Source of the DNA: Luteimonas suaedae
Lineage (GTDB): Bacteria; Pseudomonadota; Gammaproteobacteria; Xanthomonadales; Xanthomonadaceae
Direction: 5' to 3'
Assembly (NCBI RefSeq): GCF_008312895.1
Contig: NZ_VSSP01000001.1
Span: 248,001-312,000, forward strand
Length of the DNA: 64,000 bases
The notes below the pieces were generated by a model. That model ran no database searches. It saw only the letters and a program-made list of their open reading frames with translations, and was not told the DNA's origin. Below are positions 7,741 to 16,368 of this stretch, piece by piece. The translations under genes and the position numbers were made by a program. The first letter of the stretch is position 1. Each line of letters starts with the position of its first letter.

Positions 7741-8887
7741 TCGCATGAAGACGGTCGCCGGCGAGGCCATCACCGGTGGAGTCGCACTGATCACCGGCGG
7801 CGCGGGATTCGTCGGTTCGCACCTGGCCGACGAACTACTCGCGCGCGGCTACCGCGTCCGCGTGCTCGACAACCTGTCCACGCAGGTGCATGGCGAATCG
7901 GCCTCGCGCCCGGCCTATCTCGCGCCGGACGTGGAGCTCGTGCGCGGCGACATCCGTGATGCCTCTGCGGTACGCAATGCCCTGCGCGGCGTCGACGCGG
8001 TGTTCCATTTCGCCGCCGCGGTCGGGGTCGGACAAAGCATGTACGAGATCGAGCGCTACACCGACGTCAACAACCGCGGCACCGCGGTGCTGCTCGAGGC
8101 GCTGGCGGACGCGCCGGTGCGCAGGCTGGTGGTGGCCTCGAGCATGAGCGTGTACGGCGAAGGCCTGTACCGCACGCCGGCCGGCGAGGTGGTCAGCGCC
8201 GGCGAGCGTTCCTACGAACAGCTCAAGCGCGGCGAGTGGGAAGTGAAGGCGGACGACGGTGTACTGTCGCCGGTGGCCACGCCGGAGACCAAACCGGCCG
8301 AACCCTCATCGGTCTACGCGCTGTCGAAACTCGACCAAGAGCGCCTGTGCCTGATGGTCGGCCGGGCCTATGGCATGTCGGCCGTGGCGCTGCGGTTCTT
8401 CAACATCTACGGGCCGCGGCAGGCGCTGTCCAATCCCTACACCGGCGTGCTGGCGATCTTCGCCTCGCGCTTCCTCAACCGGCGCCCGCCGCTCATCTAC
8501 GAGGACGGCCGGCAGCGGCGTGATTTCGTGCACGTGCGCGACGTGGCGCGCGCCTGCCGGCTGGCGCTGGAGACACCGCAGGCCGACGGCGGCGTGTTCA
8601 ATGTCGGCAGCGGCGAATCGCGCACGATCGCCGGTCTTGCGGAGGAGATGGCGGCGGCCCTGGGGGTCGACGACCTGCCGGCGGAGATCACCGGCAAGTT
8701 CCGGGTCGGCGACATCCGCCATTGTTTCGCGGATATCTCCCATGCCGAACGGGTGCTGGGCTATCGCCCGCGGACAAGCCTGGGCGAAGGCCTCGAGGAG
8801 CTGGTCGAGTGGATGCAGGGCCAGCGCGCATTCGATCGCGTCGAGGACGCCGGCGCCGAGCTGGCGCGGCGGGGTCTGCAGCTGTGA
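7730..8887 (+). CDS. NAD-dependent sugar-nucleotide epimerase (dTDP-rhamnose 4-epimerase-like)
   Basis: 385 residues from ATG 7730 (GGGAGG upstream), overlapping uxs. Extended SDR with GGAGFVGSH near residue 26, SSMSVYGEGLY near 140, catalytic YALSK near 196, and YGPRQALSNPYTGVLAIFASR. From memory this last block fits the dTDP-L-rhamnose 4-epimerase-like group, whose members carry a Cys-rich zinc-ribbon insertion after YGEGLY. Here the insertion (residues 145-185, AGERSYEQLKRGEWEVK) is kept but has no cysteine. Product sugar uncertain: 4-epimerisation of a UDP or dTDP sugar is the likely reaction. Confidence 0.8.
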   Translation: MSPDRMKTVAGEAITGGVALITGGAGFVGSHLADELLARGYRVRVLDNLSTQVHGESASRPAYLAPDVELVRGDIRDASAVRNALRGVDAVFHFAAAVGVGQSMYEIERYTDVNNRGTAVLLEALADAPVRRLVVASSMSVYGEGLYRTPAGEVVSAGERSYEQLKRGEWEVKADDGVLSPVATPETKPAEPSSVYALSKLDQERLCLMVGRAYGMSAVALRFFNIYGPRQALSNPYTGVLAIFASRFLNRRPPLIYEDGRQRRDFVHVRDVARACRLALETPQADGGVFNVGSGESRTIAGLAEEMAAALGVDDLPAEITGKFRVGDIRHCFADISHAERVLGYRPRTSLGEGLEELVEWMQGQRAFDRVEDAGAELARRGLQL

Positions 8888-11055
8888 GCGCCGAAAGCCA
8901 CCGCCGCCTGGCCGACATCGGCCTGATCGAATGGCTGCGCATCGGCGACGTCGACCGCGTCGACCAGCTGCTCGAGGACATGCGCATGCTCGGCGTGCGC
9001 CGCCTGCGCACACAGTTCTCGTGGGCGGACTGGCATGCGCCGGACGGCGCCGAGTGGTATCGCTGGCTGCTGCCGCGGCTGGCGGCCGAGTGCGAGCTGT
9101 TGCCGTGCTTCAGCTACACGCCGCCGTCGCTCGGGATCGAGCCGCGCACGGCCTCGCCGCCACGCGACAGCCGCGCCTTCGCCGACTTCCTGGACCAGAT
9201 GATCGGCCGCTTCGGCAGGCATTTCGAGTGGGTCGAGCTCTGGAACGAGCCGAACAACCTCAACGACTGGGACTGGCACCTGGACCACGACTGGCAGATC
9301 TTTTCCTCGATGATCGGCCAGGCCGCGCACTGGGCGCGCAAGCTCGGCAAGAAGACGCTGCTGGGCGGCATGTGCCCGACCGATCCGAACTGGCTGGCGA
9401 TGATGGCGCAGCGCGGCGTGCTGCGCCACATCGACGCGGTCGGCATCCATGGTTTCCCGGGCACCTGGGAATTCCACGGGCGCGGCTGGAGTGACGTGGT
9501 GCGCGAGATCCGGCGCGTGCTGCAGACGAACGGCGCCTCGTCGGAGATCTGGCTGACCGAGGTCGGCTACTCGACCTGGCGACACGACGAGATCGAGCAG
9601 CTGCGCCAGTTGCGCGCGACGCTGGAGGCGCCGGTGGAGCGGATCTACTGGTACGGCGCCTACGACCTGCACGACAGCCGCAGCCACCAGGACGGATTCC
9701 ACGAGGACGAGCGTCACTATCATTTCGGGCTGCGTGACGAGCACGGGCGTGCCAAGCTCGCCTTCCGGATCTGGGAGGCCGGCGGCTTCGATGCGATCGA
9801 CGCGCTGGTGCGGTTGCACAGCGACACCGGTGTGGGCCTGTCGCGGGCGCCGCGCACGGCCGCACCCGCGGCGCTGGAGCGGGGCGCCGCGACGGCATCG
9901 CGCTCGCGCGGCGACGATGCCGCGAGCGATGCCGCCGCGGTCACGCCACTGCCGCGGCGCCCGCGATTGGCGCCGGTTGAAGGCGCCGGCGACAGAAGGC
10001 CGGTGCTGATCTTCGGTGGCGCGGGGTTCGTCGGCACCAATCTCGCCGCGCGGTTGCTCGAGGAGGGCCGCCGGGTGCTGGTGTTCGACAACCTGTCGCG
10101 CGCGGGCGTGGAGCGCAACCTGTGCTGGTTGCGCGAGCGCTACGGCGATCGCCTGCAGGCGGAGGTCGCCGACGTGCGCGATCGCCACCTGGTGCGCGAG
10201 GCGGTCGCGCAGGCGGCGCAGGTGTACCACTTCGCCGCGCAGGTGGCGGTCACTTCGAGCCTGGACGACCCGCGCACCGATTTCGACATCAACCTGGGCG
10301 GCACCTTCAACGTGCTCGAGGCGATTCGTACCGCCGCGCGTCCGCCGCCGCTGGTGTTCACCTCGACCAACAAGGTCTACGGCGCGCTCGAGGACATCGC
10401 GCTCGAACCCGTCGGCGCGCGGCAGCGGCCGCGTGACGCGCGGCTGCGCGAGTACGGCGTCGACGAGACCCGGCCGCTCGACTTCCACAGCCCCTACGGC
10501 TGTTCGAAGGGCGGTGCCGAGCAGTACGTGCTCGACTATGCGCGCAGCTACGGCCTGAGCGCCGCGGTCCTGCGCATGAGCTGCATCTACGGGCCGCACC
10601 AGTTCGGCAACGAGGACCAGGGCTGGGTCGCGCATTTCCTGATCCGGGCGCTGCAGCGGCAGCCGATCATCGTGTACGGCGACGGCCTGCAGGTGCGGGA
10701 CGTCCTGTTCGTCGAGGACCTGGTGGACGCGCTGCTGCGCTGCCAGGGGTTCATGCCGAAGCTGTCGGGGCACGCCTACAACATGGGCGGCGGGCCGGCC
10801 AATGCCGTGAGCCTGCTGGAGCTGCTGGACAGGATCGGCGAGCTGACCGGCGAGCGGCCCGAGGTCTCGCACGCGCCCGGGCGCATCGGCGACCAGCGCT
10901 ACTACGTGTCCGATACCCGCGCCTTTGCCGCCGCCGCCGACTGGTCGCCCACAGTGAACGTCGGCGAGGGCCTGACCAGGCTGCACGACTGGCTGTGCGA
11001 GGAAGGCGTCGCGGACGGGCCCGCCGCGACGCGCGCAAGGACGCACGCGGCATGA
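8884..11055 (+). CDS. Glycoside hydrolase-like / NAD-dependent epimerase fusion
   Basis: 723 residues from the GTG at 8884, overlapping the previous stop by 4 bases. Residues 1-300 look like a TIM-barrel glycosidase of clan GH-A: WVELWNEPNN with Glu122 (acid/base) and EIWLTEVGYS with Glu226 (nucleophile); GIHGFPGTW lies between. Residues 310-370 are an Ala/Arg-rich linker. Residues 373-710 are an extended-SDR epimerase: FGGAGFVGTN at 377-386, Tyr538-x3-Lys542, and EDQGWVAHFLIRAL, resembling CDP-paratose/tyvelose epimerases. There is no signal peptide, so the glycosidase half is cytoplasmic. The frame is open throughout, so this is a true fusion. It may act on a lipid-linked or nucleotide-linked intermediate, by inference. 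Confidence 0.85.
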   Translation: MSAESHRRLADIGLIEWLRIGDVDRVDQLLEDMRMLGVRRLRTQFSWADWHAPDGAEWYRWLLPRLAAECELLPCFSYTPPSLGIEPRTASPPRDSRAFADFLDQMIGRFGRHFEWVELWNEPNNLNDWDWHLDHDWQIFSSMIGQAAHWARKLGKKTLLGGMCPTDPNWLAMMAQRGVLRHIDAVGIHGFPGTWEFHGRGWSDVVREIRRVLQTNGASSEIWLTEVGYSTWRHDEIEQLRQLRATLEAPVERIYWYGAYDLHDSRSHQDGFHEDERHYHFGLRDEHGRAKLAFRIWEAGGFDAIDALVRLHSDTGVGLSRAPRTAAPAALERGAATASRSRGDDAASDAAAVTPLPRRPRLAPVEGAGDRRPVLIFGGAGFVGTNLAARLLEEGRRVLVFDNLSRAGVERNLCWLRERYGDRLQAEVADVRDRHLVREAVAQAAQVYHFAAQVAVTSSLDDPRTDFDINLGGTFNVLEAIRTAARPPPLVFTSTNKVYGALEDIALEPVGARQRPRDARLREYGVDETRPLDFHSPYGCSKGGAEQYVLDYARSYGLSAAVLRMSCIYGPHQFGNEDQGWVAHFLIRALQRQPIIVYGDGLQVRDVLFVEDLVDALLRCQGFMPKLSGHAYNMGGGPANAVSLLELLDRIGELTGERPEVSHAPGRIGDQRYYVSDTRAFAAAADWSPTVNVGEGLTRLHDWLCEEGVADGPAATRARTHAA

Positions 11056-12020
11056 GCGTGGCGAGCATGCATGCCGCCGTCTTCAGCGGCCCCGGGCGCA
11101 TCGAGCTCGCGCGGCAGCCGCTTCCGGCGCCCGCCCCGGGGCAGGTGCGCGTGCGCCTGGAAGGCTGCGGCGTCTGCGCGTCCAACCTGCCGGTCTGGGC
11201 CGGCCGGCCGTGGTTCGACTATCCGTTCGCGCCGGGCGCGCCCGGCCATGAAGGGTGGGGCGAAGTCGATGCGGTCGGCGACCGGGTCGACGGCTGGCGG
11301 GTCGGCGATCGTGTCGCGCTGCTGTCCGGCCACGCCTATGCCGAATACGACCTCGCCGACGCCGGCGCCTTGGCGCGCCTGCCCGCGGCGCTGGACGGAC
11401 GTCCGGTGCCGGGCGAACCGCTCGCCTGCGCGATGAACATCTTCCGCCGCTCGCAGGTCGAGCCCGGGCAATGGCTGGCGGTGGTCGGCGTCGGCTTCAT
11501 CGGCGCGCTGCTGATCCAGCTCGCCGCCGGCGCTGGCGCCCGGGTGCTGGCACTGTCGCGCCGCTCCTACGCGCGCGAGGTGGCGCGCGACTGCGGCGCG
11601 GTCGAGACCATCGCCACCGACGACCGCCAGGCGGCCGCCGGGCGCATCGGCGAACTGACCGGTGGCGCCGGCTGTGCGCGGGTGATCGAGGCCGCCGGCG
11701 AGCAGGCGACGCTCGACCTGGCCAGCGACATCGTCGCCGAAGGCGGGCGCCTGGTGATCGCCGGCTATCACCAGGACGGCCCGCGGCAGGTCGACATGCA
11801 GCAGTGGAACTGGCGTGGCATCGACGTTGCCAATGCCCATGAGCGCGATCCGGCGGTGATCGCGCGCGGCCTGCGCGAAGGCGTGGCGGCGGCGGCCGAC
11901 GGCCGCCTCGATCCCTTCCGGCTGATGACCGACCAGGTGCCGCTGGACCGGCTGGGCCGCGCGTTCGAGGCGATGCGCAACCGGCCGACGGGTTTCCTGA
12001 AAGCGACGGTGGCGCCGTGA
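11052..12020 (+). CDS. Zinc-type alcohol dehydrogenase-like oxidoreductase
   Basis: 322 residues, ATG overlapping the upstream stop (ATGA). MDR superfamily: GroES-like domain with GCGVCASNLPVW at residues 38-49 and PGHEGWGEV, then Rossmann motif VVGVGFIGALL near 140. The catalytic-zinc ligands Cys (GVCASN) and HE are visible. The structural-zinc four-Cys lobe is absent, giving the short length. Family members oxidise sugar or polyol hydroxyls. Together with the next gene (Gfo/Idh/MocA) it suggests oxidation-reduction of a sugar during pathway assembly. Confidence 0.8.
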   Translation: MSVASMHAAVFSGPGRIELARQPLPAPAPGQVRVRLEGCGVCASNLPVWAGRPWFDYPFAPGAPGHEGWGEVDAVGDRVDGWRVGDRVALLSGHAYAEYDLADAGALARLPAALDGRPVPGEPLACAMNIFRRSQVEPGQWLAVVGVGFIGALLIQLAAGAGARVLALSRRSYAREVARDCGAVETIATDDRQAAAGRIGELTGGAGCARVIEAAGEQATLDLASDIVAEGGRLVIAGYHQDGPRQVDMQQWNWRGIDVANAHERDPAVIARGLREGVAAAADGRLDPFRLMTDQVPLDRLGRAFEAMRNRPTGFLKATVAP

Positions 12021-13024
12021 ACGCGCAGTTGCAGCCCGTGGCGGAACGCCCGCGTCTGGGCTTTCTCGGCGTCGGCTGGATCGGCCGACAGCGGATGCAG
12101 GTGCTGGCCGAGTCCGGCGTGGCGACCGTGGCGGCGGTGGCCGACATCAATCGCGACGCGGCCGCCGCCGCCGCCGCGGACATCGACGGTGCGGGCGTAG
12201 TGGACGCCGAGGCGCTGTTCGACCGCGGCGATCTCGATGGCGTGGTCATCGCCACGCCGAGCGGTGCGCACGCGGCCCAGGCCGTGGCCGCGCTGGAGCG
12301 TGGATTGGCGGTGTTCTGCCAGAAGCCGCTGGCGCGGACCGCCGAGGAGACCGCGCGGGTCCTGGCGGCGGCCCGCGCCGCCGACCGGCTGGTCGACGCC
12401 GATTTCAGCTATCGCCATCTCGCTGGCGTGGCGCGGCTGCGCGAACTGGTGCGCGGCGGCGCGCTTGGCGAGGTGCATGCGATCGACCTGACGTTCCACA
12501 ACGCCTACGGGCCGGACAAGCCGTGGTTCTACCGCTTCGAGCAGTCCGGCGGCGGCTGCGTGATGGACCTCGGCATCCACCTGGTCGACCTGGCGCACTG
12601 GATCTGCGGCGGCGGCGCCCATGCGATGGCGGTGCGGCTCTACGCCGGCGGCGAGCGCCTGCGTCCGCCGCTGGACACGGTGGAGGACTACGCGTCGGCG
12701 CAATGGGAGCTCGACAGCGGCGCCTGCGTGCGGTTGACCTGTTCCTGGTGCCTGCACGCCGGCTGCGACGCGGAGATCGGCGCCGCGTTCTACGGCACGC
12801 GCGGCGGCGCCGCGGTGCGCAACGTCGCCGGATCGTTCTACGACTTCACCGTCGACCACTTCGACGGCACCGCGCGGCAGCGCCTGGCGCAGCCGCCGGA
12901 TGCCTGGGGCGGCCGTGCGCTGGTCGACTGGGCGCGGCGGCTGGCGGCCGACCGTCGCTACGACCGCGAGGCCGGCTACCTGCTCGACGTGGCGCGCACC
13001 GTGGACGCGATCTATGGCCGCTGA
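12017..13024 (+). CDS. Gfo/Idh/MocA family oxidoreductase
   Basis: 335 residues from GTG 12017, 4-base overlap. N-terminal Rossmann fold with GFLGVGWIGRQRM (residues 14-26), then VVIATPSGAHA near 75 and FCQKPLARTAEE near 98, the EKP-like motif (QKP here) containing the conserved Lys. C-terminal domain has GGGCVMDLGIHLVDLAHWI, the typical DxxxH substrate/catalytic motif. Acts on sugars, inositols or sugar nucleotides with NAD(P). Gln replacing Glu in EKP is common enough not to imply inactivity. Confidence 0.85.
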   Translation: MNAQLQPVAERPRLGFLGVGWIGRQRMQVLAESGVATVAAVADINRDAAAAAAADIDGAGVVDAEALFDRGDLDGVVIATPSGAHAAQAVAALERGLAVFCQKPLARTAEETARVLAAARAADRLVDADFSYRHLAGVARLRELVRGGALGEVHAIDLTFHNAYGPDKPWFYRFEQSGGGCVMDLGIHLVDLAHWICGGGAHAMAVRLYAGGERLRPPLDTVEDYASAQWELDSGACVRLTCSWCLHAGCDAEIGAAFYGTRGGAAVRNVAGSFYDFTVDHFDGTARQRLAQPPDAWGGRALVDWARRLAADRRYDREAGYLLDVARTVDAIYGR

Positions 13025-14141
13025 ACGCAGCCGCCGGATCCTGATGACGACCGATACGGTCGGTGGCGTGTGGCAGTACGCGCTGGAGCTGTGCCGGCAG
13101 CTGACCGCGCGCGGCGACCAGGTGTTGCTGGCGACGATGGGCGCCGAGCCCAGTCGTGCGCAACGCGGCGACGCCGAGTCGATCGAGCACCTGCAGCTGG
13201 AATGCAGCGGCTATCGCCTGATCTGGATGAAGGCACCGTGGCCGGACATCGAACGCGCGGGCCACTGGCTGCGGGCGTTGGCGCACGAGTTCCGGCCGGA
13301 CGTGGTGCATCTGAACGATTACGCGCACGGTGACCTGCCGTGGACGGCGCCGGTGCTGATGGTCGGGCACTCATGCGTCCTGTCGTGGTGGCGGGCGGTG
13401 CATGGCACGCCGGTGCCGCCGGAGTGGCAGCGGTACCGCAGGCGCGTACGCGCCGGTCTGCAGGCGGCGGACCTGGTGGTGGCGCCGACGCGCGGCATGC
13501 TGCGCGCCCTGCAACGCCACTACGGGCCGCTCGCGGCGACGCGGGTGATCGCGAACGGACGCAGTCGCACGCGCGTCGGCGAGGTGCGCCAGACGCCGCT
13601 GGTGTTCGCCGCCGGCCGCCTGTGGGACGAGGCCAAGAACGTCCGCACCCTGGCCGACATCGCGCCACGCCTGCCGTGGCCGGTCTGCATCGCCGGAAGC
13701 GAACGCCATCCGGACGGTGGACAGGCGCTGCTGCCGAACGTGCGCCTGCTCGGGCAGCTGCCCGAGGCGAAGCTGCGCAGCTGGTGCTCGCGGGCCTCGA
13801 TCTACGCGCTGCCGGCGCGCTACGAACCGTTCGGGTTGTCGCCGCTCGAGGCGGCACAGGCCGGCTGCGCGCTGGTGCTGGGCGACATCCCGACGTTGCG
13901 CGAGGTCTGGGGCGATGCCGCGGTATTCGTGGCGCCGGACGACCACGAGGCGCTGGCACGGGAGATCCTGCGCCTGATCGTGGAACCGGCCGTCCGCCGC
14001 GACTACGCCGCGCGCGCGCGCCGCCGCGCGCAGCGCTACACGCCGCAGGCGATGGCGGACGGCTATTGCGCCGCCTATGCCGAACTGCTGCAAGGACGCG
14101 CGCGGCCCCGCGCGCGTGCGATCAAGGAGGTGTACGCATGA
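13014..14141 (+). CDS. GT4-type glycosyltransferase
   Basis: 375 residues from ATG 13014 (11-base overlap with the upstream gene). GT-B fold: N-terminal MTTDTVGGVWQYALELCRQL, a glycine-rich acceptor loop typical of GT4, and C-terminal YEPFGLSPLEAAQAGCALV with the E-x7-E nucleotide-sugar motif. The donor is probably a UDP/GDP sugar made by the upstream genes. No membrane segment or signal, so it is cytosolic. Followed at a 4-base overlap by three CgeB-like transferases. Confidence 0.88.
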   Translation: MAAERSRRILMTTDTVGGVWQYALELCRQLTARGDQVLLATMGAEPSRAQRGDAESIEHLQLECSGYRLIWMKAPWPDIERAGHWLRALAHEFRPDVVHLNDYAHGDLPWTAPVLMVGHSCVLSWWRAVHGTPVPPEWQRYRRRVRAGLQAADLVVAPTRGMLRALQRHYGPLAATRVIANGRSRTRVGEVRQTPLVFAAGRLWDEAKNVRTLADIAPRLPWPVCIAGSERHPDGGQALLPNVRLLGQLPEAKLRSWCSRASIYALPARYEPFGLSPLEAAQAGCALVLGDIPTLREVWGDAAVFVAPDDHEALAREILRLIVEPAVRRDYAARARRRAQRYTPQAMADGYCAAYAELLQGRARPRARAIKEVYA

Positions 14142-15289
14142 AGGTCGTCCTGTTTTGCCACTCGCTGGTCTCGGACTGGAACCACGGCAACGCGCATTTC
14201 CTGCGCGGGATCGTGGCCGAGCTGCAGGCGCGCGGACATGCCGTGGATGTCTACGAACCGAGTGACGGCTGGAGCCGCACGCAGCTGCTGCGCGAGCATG
14301 GGATCGCGCCTCTGCTGGAGTTCCGGCGCGCGTTCCCGCAGCTGCACAGCACGCTGTACGACCCGGCGGCGCTGGACCTGGAGCGCTGGCTGGAGCGCGC
14401 GCTCGACGGCGCCGACGTCGTCATCGTCCACGAGTGGAACCCGCCGGCGCTGGTGGCGCGGATCGGACGCCTGGCGCCGCGCGGCTGCCGCCTGCTGTTC
14501 CACGACACCCATCACCGCTCGCGCACCGCGCCGGAGGAGATGGCGCGCTACGATCTTTCCGCCTACGACGGCGTGCTGGCCTTCGGCGAGACCGTGCGCC
14601 AGACCTATCTGGAGCATGGCTGGTGCGAACGCGCCTGGACCTGGCACGAGGCGGCCGACCAGCGCGTGTTCTTCCCGCGCCCGGCCCGGGAGCCGGAGGG
14701 CGACCTGGTCTGGATCGGCAACTGGGGCGACGAGGAACGCACGCACGAGCTCGACACCTTTCTGCTGCAACCGGTGCGCGAGCTGGCGCTGACGGCGCGC
14801 ATCTACGGCGTCCGCTACCCGGCGCCGGCGCTAGAGGCGCTGCGCAGGGCGGGGCTGGCCTATTGCGGCTGGCTGCCGAACCACCGGGTGTCCGAGACCT
14901 TCGCGCGCTTCCGCGCGACCGTGCACGTCCCGCGCGGGCCGTACGTGGAGGCGCTGCCGGGGGTGCCGACCATACGCGTGTTCGAGGCGCTGGCCTGCGG
15001 CATCCCGCTGGTGTGCGCGCCTTGGCGCGACGAAGAAGGGTTGTTCTCGCCGGGAAGCGACTACCTGTTGGCGCGCGACGGCACGCAGATGCGACAACAC
15101 CTGCGCGCGCTGCTCGCCCATCCCGAATATGCGGCGGAACTGGCCGGCCACGGCCTGCGGACGATCCGCGCCCGCCACACCTGCACACATCGCGTCGACG
15201 AACTGCTGGCGATCCTGGCGACGCTCGCCCCGGTGCCGCAGGAACGCTCGGTGACCGAATCCGTAAAAAGGAGCCTCAGCCATGCCTAG
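14138..15289 (+). CDS. CgeB-like glycosyltransferase 1
   Basis: 383 residues; AAGGAGG precedes ATG 14138. Begins MKVVLFCHSLVSDWNHGNAHFL and contains VIVHEWNPPALV, then a GT-B C-terminal half with VWIGNWGDEERT, LPGVPTIRVFEALACGIPLV and a final HTCTHRVDEL. The C-terminal block is the Glyco_trans_1_2 (CgeB spore-maturation) pattern. It differs clearly from the next two genes though related. Acceptor and donor unknown. Overlaps the following gene by 8 bases. Confidence 0.8.
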   Translation: MKVVLFCHSLVSDWNHGNAHFLRGIVAELQARGHAVDVYEPSDGWSRTQLLREHGIAPLLEFRRAFPQLHSTLYDPAALDLERWLERALDGADVVIVHEWNPPALVARIGRLAPRGCRLLFHDTHHRSRTAPEEMARYDLSAYDGVLAFGETVRQTYLEHGWCERAWTWHEAADQRVFFPRPAREPEGDLVWIGNWGDEERTHELDTFLLQPVRELALTARIYGVRYPAPALEALRRAGLAYCGWLPNHRVSETFARFRATVHVPRGPYVEALPGVPTIRVFEALACGIPLVCAPWRDEEGLFSPGSDYLLARDGTQMRQHLRALLAHPEYAAELAGHGLRTIRARHTCTHRVDELLAILATLAPVPQERSVTESVKRSLSHA

Positions 15290-16367
15290 TCCGCTGCGGA
15301 TCGCGTTCTTCGGGTCGAGCCTGCTGTCCTCCTACTGGAACGGCGCGGCCACCTACTACCGTGGCCTGCTGCGCGCGCTGAGCCGGCGCGGCCACCGCAT
15401 CACCTTCTTCGAGCCCGACGCGCTGGAGCGCCAGCAGCACCGCGACATCGACGCGCCCGACTGGGCGCAGGTGGTCGTCTATCCCGCGACCGAATCCGGC
15501 GTGGCGCAGGCGCTGGAACAGGCGCGGGGCGCCGACATCGTGGTCAAGGCCAGCGGCGTCGGCGTGTTCGACGCCCTGCTGGAGCGGGAGGTGCTCGGGC
15601 TCGGGTCCGCGTCCTCGTCGGTGCTGTTCCTGGACGTCGACGCGCCGGCGACGCTGGAGCGGATGCACGGCGACGCGGACGATCCGTTCCGCGCGCTGGT
15701 CCCGCGCTACGACCTGGTGCTGACCTACGGCGGCGGGCCGCGGGTGATCAAGGCGTATCGCGCGCTCGGCGCCCGCGACTGCATCCCGATCTACAACGCG
15801 CTGGATCCGGAGGAGCACCGGCCGGCGCCGCCGGATGCGCGCTTCCAGGTGGACCTGGGCTTTCTCGGCAACCGGCTCCCGGACCGCGAGGCGCGGGTGG
15901 AGCAGTACCTGTTCGAGGCTGCGCGCGGCGCGCCCGAGCAGCGATTCCTGCTCGGCGGCAGCGGCTGGGAGGACGTGCCACAGAACGTGCAGCGGATCGG
16001 CCACGTCTCGACCCGTGACCACAACGCGTTCAACTGCAGCGTGCGGATGGTGCTCAACATCAACCGCGACAGCATGGCGCGGTTCGGCTGGTCGCCGCCC
16101 ACGCGCGTGTTCGAGGCGATCGGTGCCGGCGCCTGCCTGATCGTCGATGCCTGGGAAGGGATCGAGCACTTCTTCGAGCCGGAGCAGGAAGTGCTGGTGG
16201 CGCACAACGCGGAGGACGTGATCGGATTCCTGCGCTCGATCGGCCCGCAAGAGGCGAAGCTGATCGCCGCGCGCGCGCGCCGCCGCGCCATGAGCATGCA
16301 TACCTATGCCGATCGCGCACTGCAGATGGAAGCGGCACTGACCGGTGACGCACAGGAGGCTGCGTGA
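15282..16367 (+). CDS. CgeB-like glycosyltransferase 2
   Basis: 361 residues; AAGGAG lies upstream of ATG 15282. N-terminus LRIAFFGSSLLSSYWNGAATYYRGLLRAL, middle VLTYGGGPRVIKAYRALGARDCIPIYNALDPEEH, C-terminus FGWSPPTRVFEAIGAGACLIVDAWEGIEHFFEP. This is the CgeB family signature in which WSPPTRVFEA and the WxGIExFFEP block recur. Closely parallels the next gene, suggesting tandem duplication with divergence, each copy adding a different sugar. Cytosolic. Confidence 0.85.
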   Translation: MPSPLRIAFFGSSLLSSYWNGAATYYRGLLRALSRRGHRITFFEPDALERQQHRDIDAPDWAQVVVYPATESGVAQALEQARGADIVVKASGVGVFDALLEREVLGLGSASSSVLFLDVDAPATLERMHGDADDPFRALVPRYDLVLTYGGGPRVIKAYRALGARDCIPIYNALDPEEHRPAPPDARFQVDLGFLGNRLPDREARVEQYLFEAARGAPEQRFLLGGSGWEDVPQNVQRIGHVSTRDHNAFNCSVRMVLNINRDSMARFGWSPPTRVFEAIGAGACLIVDAWEGIEHFFEPEQEVLVAHNAEDVIGFLRSIGPQEAKLIAARARRRAMSMHTYADRALQMEAALTGDAQEAA

Positions 16368-16368
16368 C

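Noticed and set aside
6268-7794. Antisense frame opposite uxs and its promoter region
   Set aside because: Would overlap the full uxs gene and the sigma-54 site; no homology recognised.
9270-9300. TGGCAC matches inside the fusion gene as internal sigma-54 promoter
   Set aside because: No GC at the required 10-base spacing with TT before it, and fully within coding sequence.
8761-11046. Long antisense frame (761 codons) opposite the fusion gene
   Set aside because: Shadow of the real gene; composition dominated by His, Arg, Gln and Val with no motif.
12900-13040. Frameshift between the Gfo/Idh/MocA gene and the glycosyltransferase
   Set aside because: The 11-base overlap is a normal coupled start (ATG 13014); both proteins are complete.
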